DNA from: Ruminococcus sp.
Lineage (GTDB): Bacteria > Bacillota > Clostridia > Oscillospirales > Acutalibacteraceae
Length of the DNA stretch: 64,000 nucleotides
Assembly: GCA_017404145.1 (NCBI GenBank)
Contig: JAFRCW010000006.1
Coordinates: 1-64,000 of the forward strand
Reading direction: 5' to 3'
Part shown: positions 1 through 9,116 of the stretch, piece by piece
Position numbering within the stretch: the stretch's first letter is position 1
Layout: each line of letters begins with the position of its first letter
Made by a program: the position numbers and the translations under genes
The notes under the pieces: generated by a model
What the model was told of the DNA's origin: nothing
Seen by the model: the letters and a program-made list of their open reading frames with translations, nothing else
Databases searched by the model: none

Positions 1-50
1 ACTCTGCTCTCTGCACTCTTCACTCTGCACTCTGTCTATTATACTCCGTG
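1..50. repeat. Short degenerate tandem repeat at window edge
   Basis: An intergenic run of overlapping CACTCTG/CACTCTT-like heptamers (for example CACTCTTCACTCTGCACTCT) reaches the left window edge. It is low-complexity, non-coding DNA and resembles in style the CACTAAY heptamer run at 57293-57331. Its full length is not visible. Confidence 0.6.
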
Positions 51-77
51 TTGGTAGGTAAATCAAGTGTTATTTCC

Positions 78-111
78 AAAAAAAGAAAAGACGCCCTTTT
101 CAGAGCGTCTT
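78..111 (-). terminator. Rho-independent terminator of the 125-613 lipoprotein gene
   Basis: On the minus strand, AAGACGC pairs with GCGTCTT around an 10-nt loop and is followed by a T-rich tract. It lies just beyond the stop of the lipoprotein gene. Confidence 0.8.
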
Positions 112-124
112 ACTTTACTTGTTA

Positions 125-613
125 TCAGTCCGCGGATACCTCGATGGTGAAGTAATCCTCGTTGTTCTGGCAGTTCTCATAGGTGACCTTGATGGTGTTC
201 TGCGGATGGTCGGTGTTCATGATGTACTTGATCGCATACTTACCGACAACCTCAGCCTCAGCCTTGCACGCCTCTTCATCATACGCTTCGGGCATAATGC
301 CGACAATATACTCTGTACCGTCGTTAGTGATATAGCTGTACTGGCCGTAGGTCTGGATCTGCGCCTCAGCCTCTTTTTTTACTTCGGAACGGTAATCGTT
401 CTCAAACTGCTCATACTGCTCATCGGTAAAAGAATAGCTGACGTTACCGTCGTCGTCAACCTTTACGTCGGAAGCATACTTCTTCGCAAAGTCATCGACA
501 TACTTAGCGGGAACGTTGGTGGAAACCGCAGTCTCGCCCGCCTTCTTCGCGCAGCCGGCAAGAACGGCAACGATCATCAAAAGAACAAATGTTATCGCAA
601 GAATCTTTTTCAT
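125..613 (-). CDS. Small secreted lipoprotein, DUF4854-like
   Basis: The product (162 aa) starts MKKILAITFVLL and has a typical lipoprotein signal: positive residues, a hydrophobic stretch, then the lipobox VLAGC, so it should be lipid-anchored outside the membrane. A GGAGG 8 bases upstream (complement of 621-625) supports this ATG over an upstream one that would bury the signal peptide. The mature part is acidic and mentions no catalytic motif I recognise; its overall build (two short alpha/beta repeats, Tyr-rich) resembles the DUF4854 lipoproteins common in gut Firmicutes. A similar protein sits at 62919-63509. Function unknown; the gene has its own terminator. Confidence 0.75.
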   Translation of the reverse strand: MKKILAITFVLLMIVAVLAGCAKKAGETAVSTNVPAKYVDDFAKKYASDVKVDDDGNVSYSFTDEQYEQFENDYRSEVKKEAEAQIQTYGQYSYITNDGTEYIVGIMPEAYDEEACKAEAEVVGKYAIKYIMNTDHPQNTIKVTYENCQNNEDYFTIEVSAD

Positions 614-752
614 AAATTTTCCTCCAAAAATATTATTAGCAAGGTACATTATATCATTATTTTCGAAAAAATCAATAAACGTAACAATATTTTTACATTA
701 TTCTTATTCATAATAAGGCAGTTTTCGTGTTGATACCGACCGGCTCAAAAAA

Positions 753-1604
753 TCATAGCTTTTCTATCAGCACTTCCGTGATCCTTCTCTCGTCGGTCTT
801 AACGGCGGTCAGTTTCAAGCCTCCTGTCTCCACCGACGGCGTTTCATGATCCTGCGGTATTCTGCCGAGGTTTTCAAGGATCAGTCCCGCAACCGTCTCG
901 CTGTCCGATTCGGGCAGCTTCACTCCCACCAGCTCTTCCACGTCCTCGAGCGAGGTAGAACCGTCTACCGTAAAGCGGTTTTCGTCGATCTTGCGGATCT
1001 CTTCTTCCTCGTGGTCGTACTCGTCCTGGATGTTGCCGAGGATGTCCTCGATCAGATCCTCTAAAGTAACGATGCCTTCCGTGCCGCCGTATTCGTCTAC
1101 GACGACCGCGATCTGGGTTTTGTTCTTTGTCATCTCTTCAAAGAGCGACCGCAGATCCTTGGTGCGCGGAACGAACATCACGGGTCTGAGAATCGATCTG
1201 AGCTTGAAATGTTCGGGATAAGGGATCCCGACATACCTGAGCAGGTCCTTGACATACAGGATGCCGATGATGTTGTCGGCGTCGTCCTTATAGACGGGGA
1301 TCCGCGAGTGACCCGATTCGATCGCAACTTTCTTGACTTCCTCCAAGGTGTCGGTATCTTCCAGAGCGATCATATCCATCCGGTGGGTCATGATCTCACA
1401 AACGGAGGTGTCATCAAAATCAAAGATGTTCTCGATCACGCTCTGGGTATCGTCCTCGATCAGCCCCTTCTCGTTGCCTTCCTCCACCAGAGAAAGAATC
1501 TCCTCCTCGGTCTGGGTCTTGTGCTCCTCTACGCCTTTCGCGCCGAACAGCCTCTCCATAAAGCCCTGCTTTTTATCTTTGCTTTGCAGTCCGTCGTCGG
1601 ACAT
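753..1604 (-). CDS. CBS-domain/CorC-HlyC family protein lacking the DUF21 membrane domain
   Basis: A 283-aa soluble protein starting MSDDGLQSKDKKQG. Residues about 55-185 form a pair of CBS domains with the family signature VCEIMTHRMDMIAL and, in the second repeat, VVVDEYGGTEGIVTLEDLIE; residues about 200-280 form the CorC_HlyC (transporter-associated) domain. In this family (CorC/YhdP, often named hemolysin C) the CBS pair binds adenine nucleotides and the protein acts in Mg/Co efflux. The N-terminal DUF21 membrane domain of the larger paralogues is absent, as in E. coli CorC. The start is chosen from GAAAGG 9 bases upstream; ATGs further upstream overlap this ribosome site. It is monocistronic as far as can be seen. 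Confidence 0.85.
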   Translation of the reverse strand: MSDDGLQSKDKKQGFMERLFGAKGVEEHKTQTEEEILSLVEEGNEKGLIEDDTQSVIENIFDFDDTSVCEIMTHRMDMIALEDTDTLEEVKKVAIESGHSRIPVYKDDADNIIGILYVKDLLRYVGIPYPEHFKLRSILRPVMFVPRTKDLRSLFEEMTKNKTQIAVVVDEYGGTEGIVTLEDLIEDILGNIQDEYDHEEEEIRKIDENRFTVDGSTSLEDVEELVGVKLPESDSETVAGLILENLGRIPQDHETPSVETGGLKLTAVKTDERRITEVLIEKL

Positions 1605-1759
1605 CGTATTCATCCTTTCAAAATGTTTTCCAATCAAAGTTTATATAAAATCTTTTGAAAAGTCAATGCGTTTGGCGGATTATTTTACACGGTTTCGCTG
1701 CGTTAGTTTGATTTTGTAATATTTTTGTAAAAATTATGAAGAAAACGTAGGAATTACCC

Positions 1760-1788
1760 TTTACACAAGACGCAAAAAGTGGTATGAT
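1760..1788 (+). promoter_or_regulatory. Sigma-A promoter of nifJ
   Basis: TTTACA, a 17-bp spacer and TATGAT lie about 100 bases upstream of the nifJ start, giving a leader of roughly 95 nt. Confidence 0.75.
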
Positions 1789-1890
1789 TATTATGTGAAT
1801 TCAGGCGCTTTTTGCCGCGTCTGAGCATAATCTAGCGTCGGTGTGGGAAAGAGCTCATCTTACAGCGACGAAAACAGGAGGAAATATCAC

Positions 1891-4800
1891 ATGGCAAGAA
1901 ACAAAAAAACCATGGACGGCAACAACGCCGCGGCATACGTGTCCTATGCGTTTACCGAGGTTGCGGGCATTTACCCGATCACACCGTCCAGCCCGATGGC
2001 AGACTACGTTGATCAGTGGTCGGCTCAGGGCCAGAAGAACATCTTCGGCACTACCGTTAAGGTAGAAGAGATGCAGTCCGAAGCGGGTGCGGCGGGTACC
2101 GTTCACGGTTCTTTGAACGCGGGCGCGCTGACCACCACCTACACCGCTTCTCAGGGTCTGCTTCTGATGATCCCGAATATGTACAAAATTGCGGGCGAAC
2201 TTCTCCCGTCCGTCTTCCACGTATCGGCACGCTGCGTTGCTTCTCACGCCTTAAACATCTTCGGCGATCACAGTGACGTTTACGCCTGCCGTCAGACCGG
2301 TTTCGCGATGCTCGCGGAGACCAACCCCCAGGAAGTGATGGATCTGGGCGCTGTCGCTCACCTCGCCTCCATCAAGGGCAGAGTTCCGTTCATCAACTTC
2401 TTTGACGGCTTCAGAACCTCTCACGAGATCCAGAAGATCGAGATCTGGGACTATGACGACTTAAAAGAAATGACCGATATGGAAGCGGTCAAGGCGTTCA
2501 GAAAGAGAGCGTTAAACCCCGAGCATCCCACCATGCGCGGCTCTCACGAGAACGGCGACATCTTCTTCCAGCACAGAGAAGCGTGCAACAGCTACTATGA
2601 CGCGCTGCCCGCTATCGTGGAAGAGTATATGGACAAAGTCAACGCTAAACTCGGCACCGACTACAAGCTCTTCAACTACTACGGCGCCCCCGACGCCGAG
2701 CGCGTGATCGTGGCGATGGGCTCCATCTGCGACGTTGCGGAAGAAGTCATCGACTATATGAACGCGGCAGGCGAGAAGGTCGGTCTGGTCAAGGTCAGAC
2801 TGTACAGACCTTTCCGCGCGGACAAGCTCACAGAAGCCATCCCCGCCACCGCCAAGAAGATCGCTGTCCTCGACAGAACCAAGGAACCCGGCGCATTAGG
2901 CGAGCCTTTGTACCTCGACGTTGTCGCGGCTCTCGCTTCTAAGGGCGTTTCTGCGAAGGTCGTCGGCGGCCGCTACGGCTTAGGCTCCAAGGATACGCCT
3001 CCTTCCTCCGTCTTTGCGGTATATAAGGAACTCTTAAAGGACGAGCCCAAGCACAACTTCACCATCGGTATCGTAGATGACGTCACCGAGCTGTCTCTGC
3101 CCGAGGAGCCCGCTCCCAACACCGCGGCGGAAGGCACCATCGAGTGCAAGTTCTGGGGTCTCGGCGGCGACGGTACCGTCGGCGCAAACAAGGACTCCAT
3201 CAAGATCATCGGCGACCACACCGACAAGTACGTTCAGGCTTACTTCCAGTATGACTCCAAGAAGACCGGCGGTATCACCATCTCCCACTTAAGATTCGGT
3301 GATAAGCCCATTAAGTCCCCCTACTATATCAACAAGGCTGACTTTGTCGCCTGCCATAACCCCTCCTATATCTTAAAGGGCTACAAGATGGTTCAGGACG
3401 TCAAGCCCGGCGGCGTATTCCTGATCAACTGCCAGTGGAATGAGGACGAGCTGAACACTCATCTCAACGCCGAGACCAAGCGCTATATCGCGAAGAACAA
3501 CATCCAGCTCTATACCGTGAACGCGATCGACCTCGCGGCTCAGATCGGTCTGGGCAAGCGTACCAACACCGTTCTGCAGAGTGCGTTCTTCTCCCTCTCC
3601 AAGGTTCTGCCTGAGGAAGAAGCGATCGGCTATATGAAGGAAAAAGCGCAGAAGTTTATGAAGAAGGGCAAAGAGATCGTCGAAATGAACGAGAAGGCGA
3701 TCGACGCCGGCGCTACCGCTTACAAGAAGATCGATGTACCGGCTGACTGGGCGGACGCTCCCGACGATGCTCCCGCAGCAAAGTCTCAGGGCAGAGAAAA
3801 GCTCGTGCGTCAGGTCGACGATATCATGTTCCCCGTCGGCAAGATGGACGGCGACAGCCTCCCCGTTTCCGCCTTCCTCGATCATGCTGACGGTACCTTT
3901 GAGCAGGGCGCTGCCGCTTATGAGAAGAGAGGCGTCGCGGTTCTGGTTCCCGAATGGAACGCAGACACCTGCGCGAAGTGTAACCGCTGCGCGTTCGTAT
4001 GTCCGCACGCGACTATCCGTCCCTTCGCGATGAGCGATGAGGAAGCCGCTGCGGCTCCCGCGCAGACCAAGATCGCTCCCAAGCCCGTTGTCAAGACAAC
4101 TTATAAGTATACGCTCGCTATCTCTCCGTTCGACTGTATGGGCTGCGGCGTCTGCGTAGGCATCTGCCCGACCAACTCTCTGAAGATGGTGCCCCGTGAG
4201 TCTCAGGACGATCAGCAGGCTGTATTCGATTATTGTGTCGCTACGGTTACCGAGAAGCCCGAGACCACTGCGAATATGAACCTTATCGCTTCGCAGTACA
4301 AGCAGCCGCTGCTTGAATTCTCCGGCTCCTGCGCAGGCTGCGCCGAGACCTCTTACGCGCGTCTCGTCACCCAGCTCTTCGGCGACAGAATGTATATCTC
4401 TAACGCGACAGGCTGTTCCTCTATCTGGGGCGGTCCCGCCGCTACATCCCCCTACACCGTCAACAAGAAAGGCTTCGGTCCCGCATGGGCGAACTCCCTC
4501 TTCGAAGACAACGCAGAGCACGGTCTCGGTATGTTCCTCGGTCAAAGAGCTATCCGTGACAGACTGATCGAAGAAGTCAAAGAAGCTGCCGCTTCCGACA
4601 ACTCCTCCGCTGAGTTCAAGGCTGCCGCTGAGGAATATCTCGCCACTCTGAGCGACGGCGAGAAGAACCAAAAGGCTTCCGAGGCTCTGATCGCAGAACT
4701 CGAGAAGGTCGCCGACAAGTGCGACCTGTGCGCCGATATCTATGAGAACAAAGAATATCTCTCCAAGAAGTCCGTCTGGATCTTCGGCGGCGACGGCTGG

Positions 4801-5412
4801 GCGTATGACATCGGCTTCGGCGGCGTGGATCACGTGCTCGCTACCGGCGAAGACGTCAACATCATGGTCTTCGATACCGAGGTATATTCCAACACCGGCG
4901 GTCAGGCTTCTAAGGCGTCGAACATCGGTCAGGTCGCTCAGTTCGCGGCTTCCGGTAAGGCGATCCAGAAGAAGTCCCTCGCTGACATCGCTATCTCCTA
5001 CGGCTACATCTATGTTGCTCAGATCGCGATGGGCGCCGATATGAACCAGACCCTTAAGGCGATCCGTGAAGCCGAAGCGTATCCGGGTCCCTCGCTGATC
5101 ATCGGCTACGCTCCCTGCGAGATGCATTCCATCAAGGGCGGTATGCAGAACTGCCAGAAGGAAATGCAGAGAGCAGTCGCCTGTGGCTACTGGAACAACT
5201 TCCGTTATGATCCCAGACTCAAGGCTGAGGGCAAGAACCCGTTCATCCTCGACTCCAAGGCTCCCACAGAGAGCTACAGAGACTTCATCCTGAACGAAGC
5301 CCGCTACTCCGCACTCACCCGCTCCTTCCCCGAGAGAGCAGAAAAGCTCTTCAAGAAGGCGGAAGATACCGCGGCAGACAGATACGAGACTCTGGTAGAA
5401 AGAGCGAAGTAA
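1891..5412 (+). CDS. nifJ: Pyruvate:ferredoxin (flavodoxin) oxidoreductase
   Basis: A 1173-aa single-chain enzyme, the usual length for homodimeric PFOR. It oxidatively decarboxylates pyruvate to acetyl-CoA, CO2 and reduced ferredoxin, the central step of anaerobic fermentation. Domain order matches the family: N-terminal pyruvate-binding domain (YPITPSSPMADYVDQW), the domain II and gamma domains, a two-[4Fe-4S] ferredoxin domain near residues 690-770 (CAKCNRCAFVCPHA and CMGCGVCVGICPTNSL), and the C-terminal TPP domain (GGDGWAYDIG and the later NTGGQASK). The proximal cluster cysteine motif SGSCAGCAET is present. ATG at 1891 is preceded by AGGAGG; an in-frame ATG 48 bases upstream lacks a ribosome site. 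It is monocistronic, with its own promoter and terminator. Confidence 0.97.
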   Translation: MARNKKTMDGNNAAAYVSYAFTEVAGIYPITPSSPMADYVDQWSAQGQKNIFGTTVKVEEMQSEAGAAGTVHGSLNAGALTTTYTASQGLLLMIPNMYKIAGELLPSVFHVSARCVASHALNIFGDHSDVYACRQTGFAMLAETNPQEVMDLGAVAHLASIKGRVPFINFFDGFRTSHEIQKIEIWDYDDLKEMTDMEAVKAFRKRALNPEHPTMRGSHENGDIFFQHREACNSYYDALPAIVEEYMDKVNAKLGTDYKLFNYYGAPDAERVIVAMGSICDVAEEVIDYMNAAGEKVGLVKVRLYRPFRADKLTEAIPATAKKIAVLDRTKEPGALGEPLYLDVVAALASKGVSAKVVGGRYGLGSKDTPPSSVFAVYKELLKDEPKHNFTIGIVDDVTELSLPEEPAPNTAAEGTIECKFWGLGGDGTVGANKDSIKIIGDHTDKYVQAYFQYDSKKTGGITISHLRFGDKPIKSPYYINKADFVACHNPSYILKGYKMVQDVKPGGVFLINCQWNEDELNTHLNAETKRYIAKNNIQLYTVNAIDLAAQIGLGKRTNTVLQSAFFSLSKVLPEEEAIGYMKEKAQKFMKKGKEIVEMNEKAIDAGATAYKKIDVPADWADAPDDAPAAKSQGREKLVRQVDDIMFPVGKMDGDSLPVSAFLDHADGTFEQGAAAYEKRGVAVLVPEWNADTCAKCNRCAFVCPHATIRPFAMSDEEAAAAPAQTKIAPKPVVKTTYKYTLAISPFDCMGCGVCVGICPTNSLKMVPRESQDDQQAVFDYCVATVTEKPETTANMNLIASQYKQPLLEFSGSCAGCAETSYARLVTQLFGDRMYISNATGCSSIWGGPAATSPYTVNKKGFGPAWANSLFEDNAEHGLGMFLGQRAIRDRLIEEVKEAAASDNSSAEFKAAAEEYLATLSDGEKNQKASEALIAELEKVADKCDLCADIYENKEYLSKKSVWIFGGDGWAYDIGFGGVDHVLATGEDVNIMVFDTEVYSNTGGQASKASNIGQVAQFAASGKAIQKKSLADIAISYGYIYVAQIAMGADMNQTLKAIREAEAYPGPSLIIGYAPCEMHSIKGGMQNCQKEMQRAVACGYWNNFRYDPRLKAEGKNPFILDSKAPTESYRDFILNEARYSALTRSFPERAEKLFKKAEDTAADRYETLVERAK

Positions 5413-5429
5413 ACTCCCTTTCAAATCAC

Positions 5430-5463
5430 AACAGCCTCCTGAGAAATCAGGAGGCTGTTTCTT
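5430..5463 (+). terminator. Terminator of nifJ
   Basis: AACAGCCTCCT and AGGAGGCTGTT form an 11-bp perfect stem around an 8-nt loop, followed by TTCTT. Confidence 0.9.
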
Positions 5464-5673
5464 ATGAAATATGATATATGATATATGAAATGTTAAGGGT
5501 GGACGCTGTCCACACCTGGTTTGTATTCAGCTTTTTGAAACGTCTGTTTTTGTCATAGGGAATGATGTTCACATCTTTCCATATATAAATGTTTGAGCGA
5601 AGCGAGTAACCGTCACATTTCATACTTCATATATCATATTTCATACTTCATATATCATATTTCATAATTCATT
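5464..5673. repeat. MITE-like element with A/T-rich terminal inverted repeats
   Basis: The 344-bp gap between nifJ and hisS holds a roughly 210-bp element. Its left end (5464-5492) is built of ATGAAATATG and ATATATG units; its right end (5615-5673) is the reverse complement, CATTTCATACTTC plus ATATCATATTTCAT, repeated twice. Inside are a short palindrome (TGGACGCTGTCCA, near 5500-5512) and GAGCGAAGCGAG. There is no open frame. It may be a non-autonomous repeat dispersed in this genome. Confidence 0.55.
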
Positions 5674-5687
5674 ATACTTTTAGGGTC

Positions 5688-5716
5688 TTGTCACCATTTG
5701 ACGTTTGTGCTATACT
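5688..5716 (+). promoter_or_regulatory. Sigma-A promoter of hisS-aspS
   Basis: TTGTCA, 17-bp spacer, TATACT, about 40 bases upstream of the hisS start. An 11-base direct repeat, ATTTGACGTTT, lies in the spacer and again about 33 bases downstream, in the leader; no T-box structure is visible. Confidence 0.7.
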
Positions 5717-5756
5717 GTATAAAGCGAAATTTGACGTTTAAAGGATTGATACGATT

Positions 5757-7052
5757 ATGGCACTGATCACCAAAAAGCCGAAAGGCACGGAGGACGTCCT
5801 GCCGAAGGACAGCTACCGCTGGCAGTTCGTGGAAAACATCTTCCGCGAAGAGGCGCGGGCGTTCGGATATAAGGAGATCCGCACTCCTGTCTTTGAACAT
5901 ACCAACCTCTTTGAACGCGGCGTAGGCTCCACCACCGATGTCGTTCAAAAGGAGATGTACACCTTCACCACTAAGGGCAACGACTCGATCACCCTGCGTC
6001 CCGAGGGTACCGCAGGCGCGGCGAGAGCGGTGCTCGAGCACGGCGTGTTCAACGATCCGCTGCCGATCAAGACCTACTACCTCGTCTCCTGCTACCGCTA
6101 TGAGAAGCCCCAGTCGGGCAGACAGCGCGAGTTCCACCAGTTCGGTATGGAGTGTTACGGCTCCTCTTCTCCCGCGGCAGACGCGGAGATGATCACCGCG
6201 GCAAAAAGCATCTTTGACCGCTTACAGCTCAAGAACATCCGCCTCGAGATCAACTCCATCGGATGCCCCGAATGCCGTAAGGAGTACCACAAGGCGCTGA
6301 CCGAATACTTCTCTCAATATCAAGACGACCTGTGTGAGGACTGCAAGGATCGCTTAGAGCGCAACCCGATGCGGCTCTTAGACTGCAAGGTTCCTCACGA
6401 TCACAAGCTCGCAGAAAACGCGCCCGTCGGACTCGATTATCTCTGCGACGAGTGCAGAGATCACTTTGATAAGGTCAAGGCGTATCTTGACGCAAACGAT
6501 GTGGCGTATACCGTCAACCCCAAAATTGTCAGAGGTCTTGACTACTACACCAAGACCGTGTTCGAGTTCATCTGCGACGATATCGGCGCTCAGTCGACCG
6601 TCTGCGGCGGCGGCAGATATGACGGTCTGATGGAAGAACTCGGCGGCAACCCGATGCCGGGACTGGGCTTCGGTATGGGGATCGAGCGACTCCTGCTCAC
6701 CCTTGACGCGCAGGGCGTAGAGATTCCAAAGCCCGAGACCTGCGACGTCTTCATCGCCTCTATCGGAGACGAAGCCGGTAAGAAAGCCTCCGCTCTCGCG
6801 ATCGCGCTCCGACGCGCGGGACTCTACGCGGAGTTTGATGTTGTCGGCAGAGGGCTGAAAGCCCAGATGAAATATGCGAACAAGATCGGCGCGAGGTTCT
6901 CCCTCGTGCTCGGCGACAACGAGCTTGAAGAAAACAAAGCCAACATCAAAAATATGCAGTCGGGAGAACAGACAGAGATCTCCCTCTCCCCCGACGCATT
7001 TCTCGACAGCTTTATGGGGCTGAAATTGACTAACGATTTTAAGGAAGGTTAA
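5757..7052 (+). CDS. hisS: Histidyl-tRNA synthetase
   Basis: A 431-aa class II aminoacyl-tRNA synthetase that charges tRNA-His. It starts MALITKKPKGTEDVLP, the standard HisRS N-terminus (P-K-G-T-x-D). Motif 2 lies around TLRPEGTAGAARAV, the histidine-specific signatures are VRGLDYYTKTVFEF and GGGRYDGLMEELGG, and motif 3 is GLGFGMGIERLLL. The C-terminal anticodon-binding Rossmann-like domain (from about residue 330, CDVFIASIGDEAGKKA) is complete. AAAGGA sits 8 bases upstream of the ATG. aspS follows after 4 bases, so both are translated from one message; hisS-aspS pairing is common in Firmicutes. Confidence 0.97.
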   Translation: MALITKKPKGTEDVLPKDSYRWQFVENIFREEARAFGYKEIRTPVFEHTNLFERGVGSTTDVVQKEMYTFTTKGNDSITLRPEGTAGAARAVLEHGVFNDPLPIKTYYLVSCYRYEKPQSGRQREFHQFGMECYGSSSPAADAEMITAAKSIFDRLQLKNIRLEINSIGCPECRKEYHKALTEYFSQYQDDLCEDCKDRLERNPMRLLDCKVPHDHKLAENAPVGLDYLCDECRDHFDKVKAYLDANDVAYTVNPKIVRGLDYYTKTVFEFICDDIGAQSTVCGGGRYDGLMEELGGNPMPGLGFGMGIERLLLTLDAQGVEIPKPETCDVFIASIGDEAGKKASALAIALRRAGLYAEFDVVGRGLKAQMKYANKIGARFSLVLGDNELEENKANIKNMQSGEQTEISLSPDAFLDSFMGLKLTNDFKEG

Positions 7053-7056
7053 GACT

Positions 7057-8835
7057 ATGGCGGAATTTATGACAGGGCTCAAGCGTACCCACTATTGCGG
7101 CACGCTGAGAGCGGAACATATCGGACAGGAAGTGACCGTCTGCGGATGGGTACAGCGTCAGCGCGATCTCGGTCAGCTGATCTTTATCGACCTCAGAGAC
7201 CGGACGGGTATCGTCCAGCTGGCGTTCACCGACACGACCGACAAGGAGATCTTTGACAAGGCGTTTGCCTGCCGCAGTGAGTTCGTCCTCTGCGCGAAAG
7301 GTGTCGTCAGAGAACGTTCGGCAAAGACCGACAAGATCCCCACCGGCGATATCGAGATCGAGGTACAGGATCTGCGCGTGCTATCCAAGGCGCAGACTCC
7401 TCCCTTCGAGATCGTGGACAACTCGAAGACCGCAGAGGAGATCCGCCTGAAATATCGCTATCTCGATCTCAGACGCGCTCCCTTACAGAAGAATCTCATT
7501 CTCCGTTCTCAGATGGCAAAGGTCGCGAGAGATTATTTCTACGAAAACGGCTTCATCGAGATCGAAACCCCGATGATGATCAAGTCCACCCCCGAGGGCG
7601 CGAGAGACTATCTGGTTCCCTCGCGTATCCACAACGGCAAGTTCTATGCTCTGCCGCAGTCGCCGCAAATCTACAAGCAGCTTCTGATGCTCTCGGGCTT
7701 TGACCGTTATATCCAGCTTGCCAGATGCTTTAGAGACGAAGATCTCAGAGCCGACAGACAGCCGGAGTTCACCCAGATCGATATGGAGCTGTCCTTTGTC
7801 GACGTTGACGATATTATGGAAATCAACGAGGGACTGATGAAGCGCCTGTTTAAAGATATTCTCGGAAAGGATCTCGAGACTCCCTTTGAGAGGATGAGCT
7901 ATGAGAAGGCGATGAACACCTACGGCTCCGACAAGCCGGACGTTCGCTTCGGGATGGAGATCCGTGATCTTTCCGAAACGGTGAAGGATATCGACTTCAT
8001 CGTATTCAAGTCGGCATTAGAGAACGGCGGTTCCGTCAGAGCGATCACCGCAAAAAATGCCGCCGCGGCTCTTACCCGAAAGAAAATTGATAAACTGACC
8101 GAGTTTATCAAGGGCATCGGCGCGAAGGGTCTCGCCTATATCCGCTGGGCAGAGGATGTTCCCAACTGTTCTTTCAACAAGTTTCTCGGCGAGGGCGACC
8201 TCGACAATATCATCAACGCTGTCGGCGCAGAAAAGGGCGATGTTGTCTTTATCGTCGCGGATAAGAACTCCGTTACTTTACCCGTCTTGGGCGCTTTAAG
8301 ACTTGAGCTTGGTAAACAACTTGATCTGATCCCGAAGGATGAGTTCAAGTTCGTATGGATCGTCGACTTCCCGTTCTTCGAAAAGGATGAGGAAACCGGC
8401 GAATGGGTCGCGATGCACCATCCGTTCACGATGCCTAAGGAGGAGTGCCTCGAGTATCTCGAAACCGATCCCTCCAAGGTGATCGCCAAGGCGTATGACC
8501 TGACTTTAAACGGCACCGAGCTTTCTTCCGGTTCGATGCGTATCACCGACTATGAGCTGCAGCAGAAGATGTTCCGCGCGCTGAAGATGACCGACGAAGA
8601 GATCGACGCAAAGTTCGGCTTCTTGGTAGAAGCGTATAAATACGGCGCGCCGCCTCACGGCGGTATGGGCATCGGTCTCGACAGACTCGCGATGCTGTTC
8701 TGCGGCGCAGACTCCCTTCGAGACGTCACCGCATTCCCCAAGGTACAGAACGCTTCCGAACTGATGAGCGCCTGCCCGAGCGCGGTTGATGAAGAATCCT
8801 TAGATGTGCTGGGAATCCAGCTGAAAACAGAATAA
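7057..8835 (+). CDS. aspS: Aspartyl-tRNA synthetase
   Basis: A 592-aa bacterial-type AspRS. Order of domains: N-terminal OB-fold anticodon-binding domain (VTVCGWVQRQRDLGQLIFID), class II catalytic core with motif 2 (ARCFRDEDLRADRQPEFTQ) and motif 3 (GIGLDRLAMLF), and the inserted GAD domain of about 110 residues (from roughly 290 to 400) that marks bacterial AspRS and rules out AsnRS. The flipping-loop and QSPQ motif (LPQSPQIYKQLLM) are intact. The ribosome site AAGGAAGG overlaps the end of hisS. Whether it charges only tRNA-Asp or also tRNA-Asn depends on a gatCAB operon that is not in this window. Confidence 0.97.
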   Translation: MAEFMTGLKRTHYCGTLRAEHIGQEVTVCGWVQRQRDLGQLIFIDLRDRTGIVQLAFTDTTDKEIFDKAFACRSEFVLCAKGVVRERSAKTDKIPTGDIEIEVQDLRVLSKAQTPPFEIVDNSKTAEEIRLKYRYLDLRRAPLQKNLILRSQMAKVARDYFYENGFIEIETPMMIKSTPEGARDYLVPSRIHNGKFYALPQSPQIYKQLLMLSGFDRYIQLARCFRDEDLRADRQPEFTQIDMELSFVDVDDIMEINEGLMKRLFKDILGKDLETPFERMSYEKAMNTYGSDKPDVRFGMEIRDLSETVKDIDFIVFKSALENGGSVRAITAKNAAAALTRKKIDKLTEFIKGIGAKGLAYIRWAEDVPNCSFNKFLGEGDLDNIINAVGAEKGDVVFIVADKNSVTLPVLGALRLELGKQLDLIPKDEFKFVWIVDFPFFEKDEETGEWVAMHHPFTMPKEECLEYLETDPSKVIAKAYDLTLNGTELSSGSMRITDYELQQKMFRALKMTDEEIDAKFGFLVEAYKYGAPPHGGMGIGLDRLAMLFCGADSLRDVTAFPKVQNASELMSACPSAVDEESLDVLGIQLKTE

Positions 8836-8858
8836 ACGGACATATAACATATAAACGA

Positions 8859-8888
8859 AAAGACGGCTCGCTCTGAGCCGTCTTTTTT
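8859..8888 (+). terminator. Terminator of hisS-aspS
   Basis: AAGACGGCTC pairs with GAGCCGTCTT around a 5-base loop (GCTCT) and is followed by TTTT. Confidence 0.9.
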
Positions 8889-8901
8889 GGTGTTTTTAAA
8901 C

Positions 8902-9114
8902 CGTAGAGCGGGGCTTGATCCCGCCGAAACGTTGATACTCTATCAATTTTACGCTGAGATAGAAAACGCATCCGTAGGGCAAGGCGCCCTCGACTTGCCG
9001 AAACAATGTTGTTAACACCACGATTTCACGCGGAGCAAAACAAACATCAAATATCTTTACAAATCACATTGATTTGACAGAAAGACTTTCGGCGGGAGCA
9101 AGCCCCCGCCCTAC
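8902..9114. repeat. Three copies of a G/C-rich palindromic intergenic repeat
   Basis: Copies at 8902-8929 and 8973-9003 (direct) and 9087-9114 (inverted) share the layout GTAG-(A/G)-GC then a stem-loop and (C/T)GCCGAAA. In copy 1 GCGGG pairs with CCCGC; in copy 3 GCGGG pairs with CCCGC around AGCAAGC-type loops; copy 2 replaces the stem with CAAG/CTTG, a compensated change. The family sits between the convergent aspS and gtrA-like genes. Confidence 0.65.
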
Positions 9115-9116
9115 CA

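Noticed and set aside
1605..1890. Rex or riboswitch control upstream of nifJ
   Set aside because: No TTGTGA-N8-TCACAA-type box or conserved aptamer could be recognised; only the promoter is supported.
3373..5424. Long minus-strand open frame opposite nifJ (683 codons)
   Set aside because: It is antisense to a perfectly conserved enzyme; its composition reflects codon bias of nifJ and it has no domain of its own.
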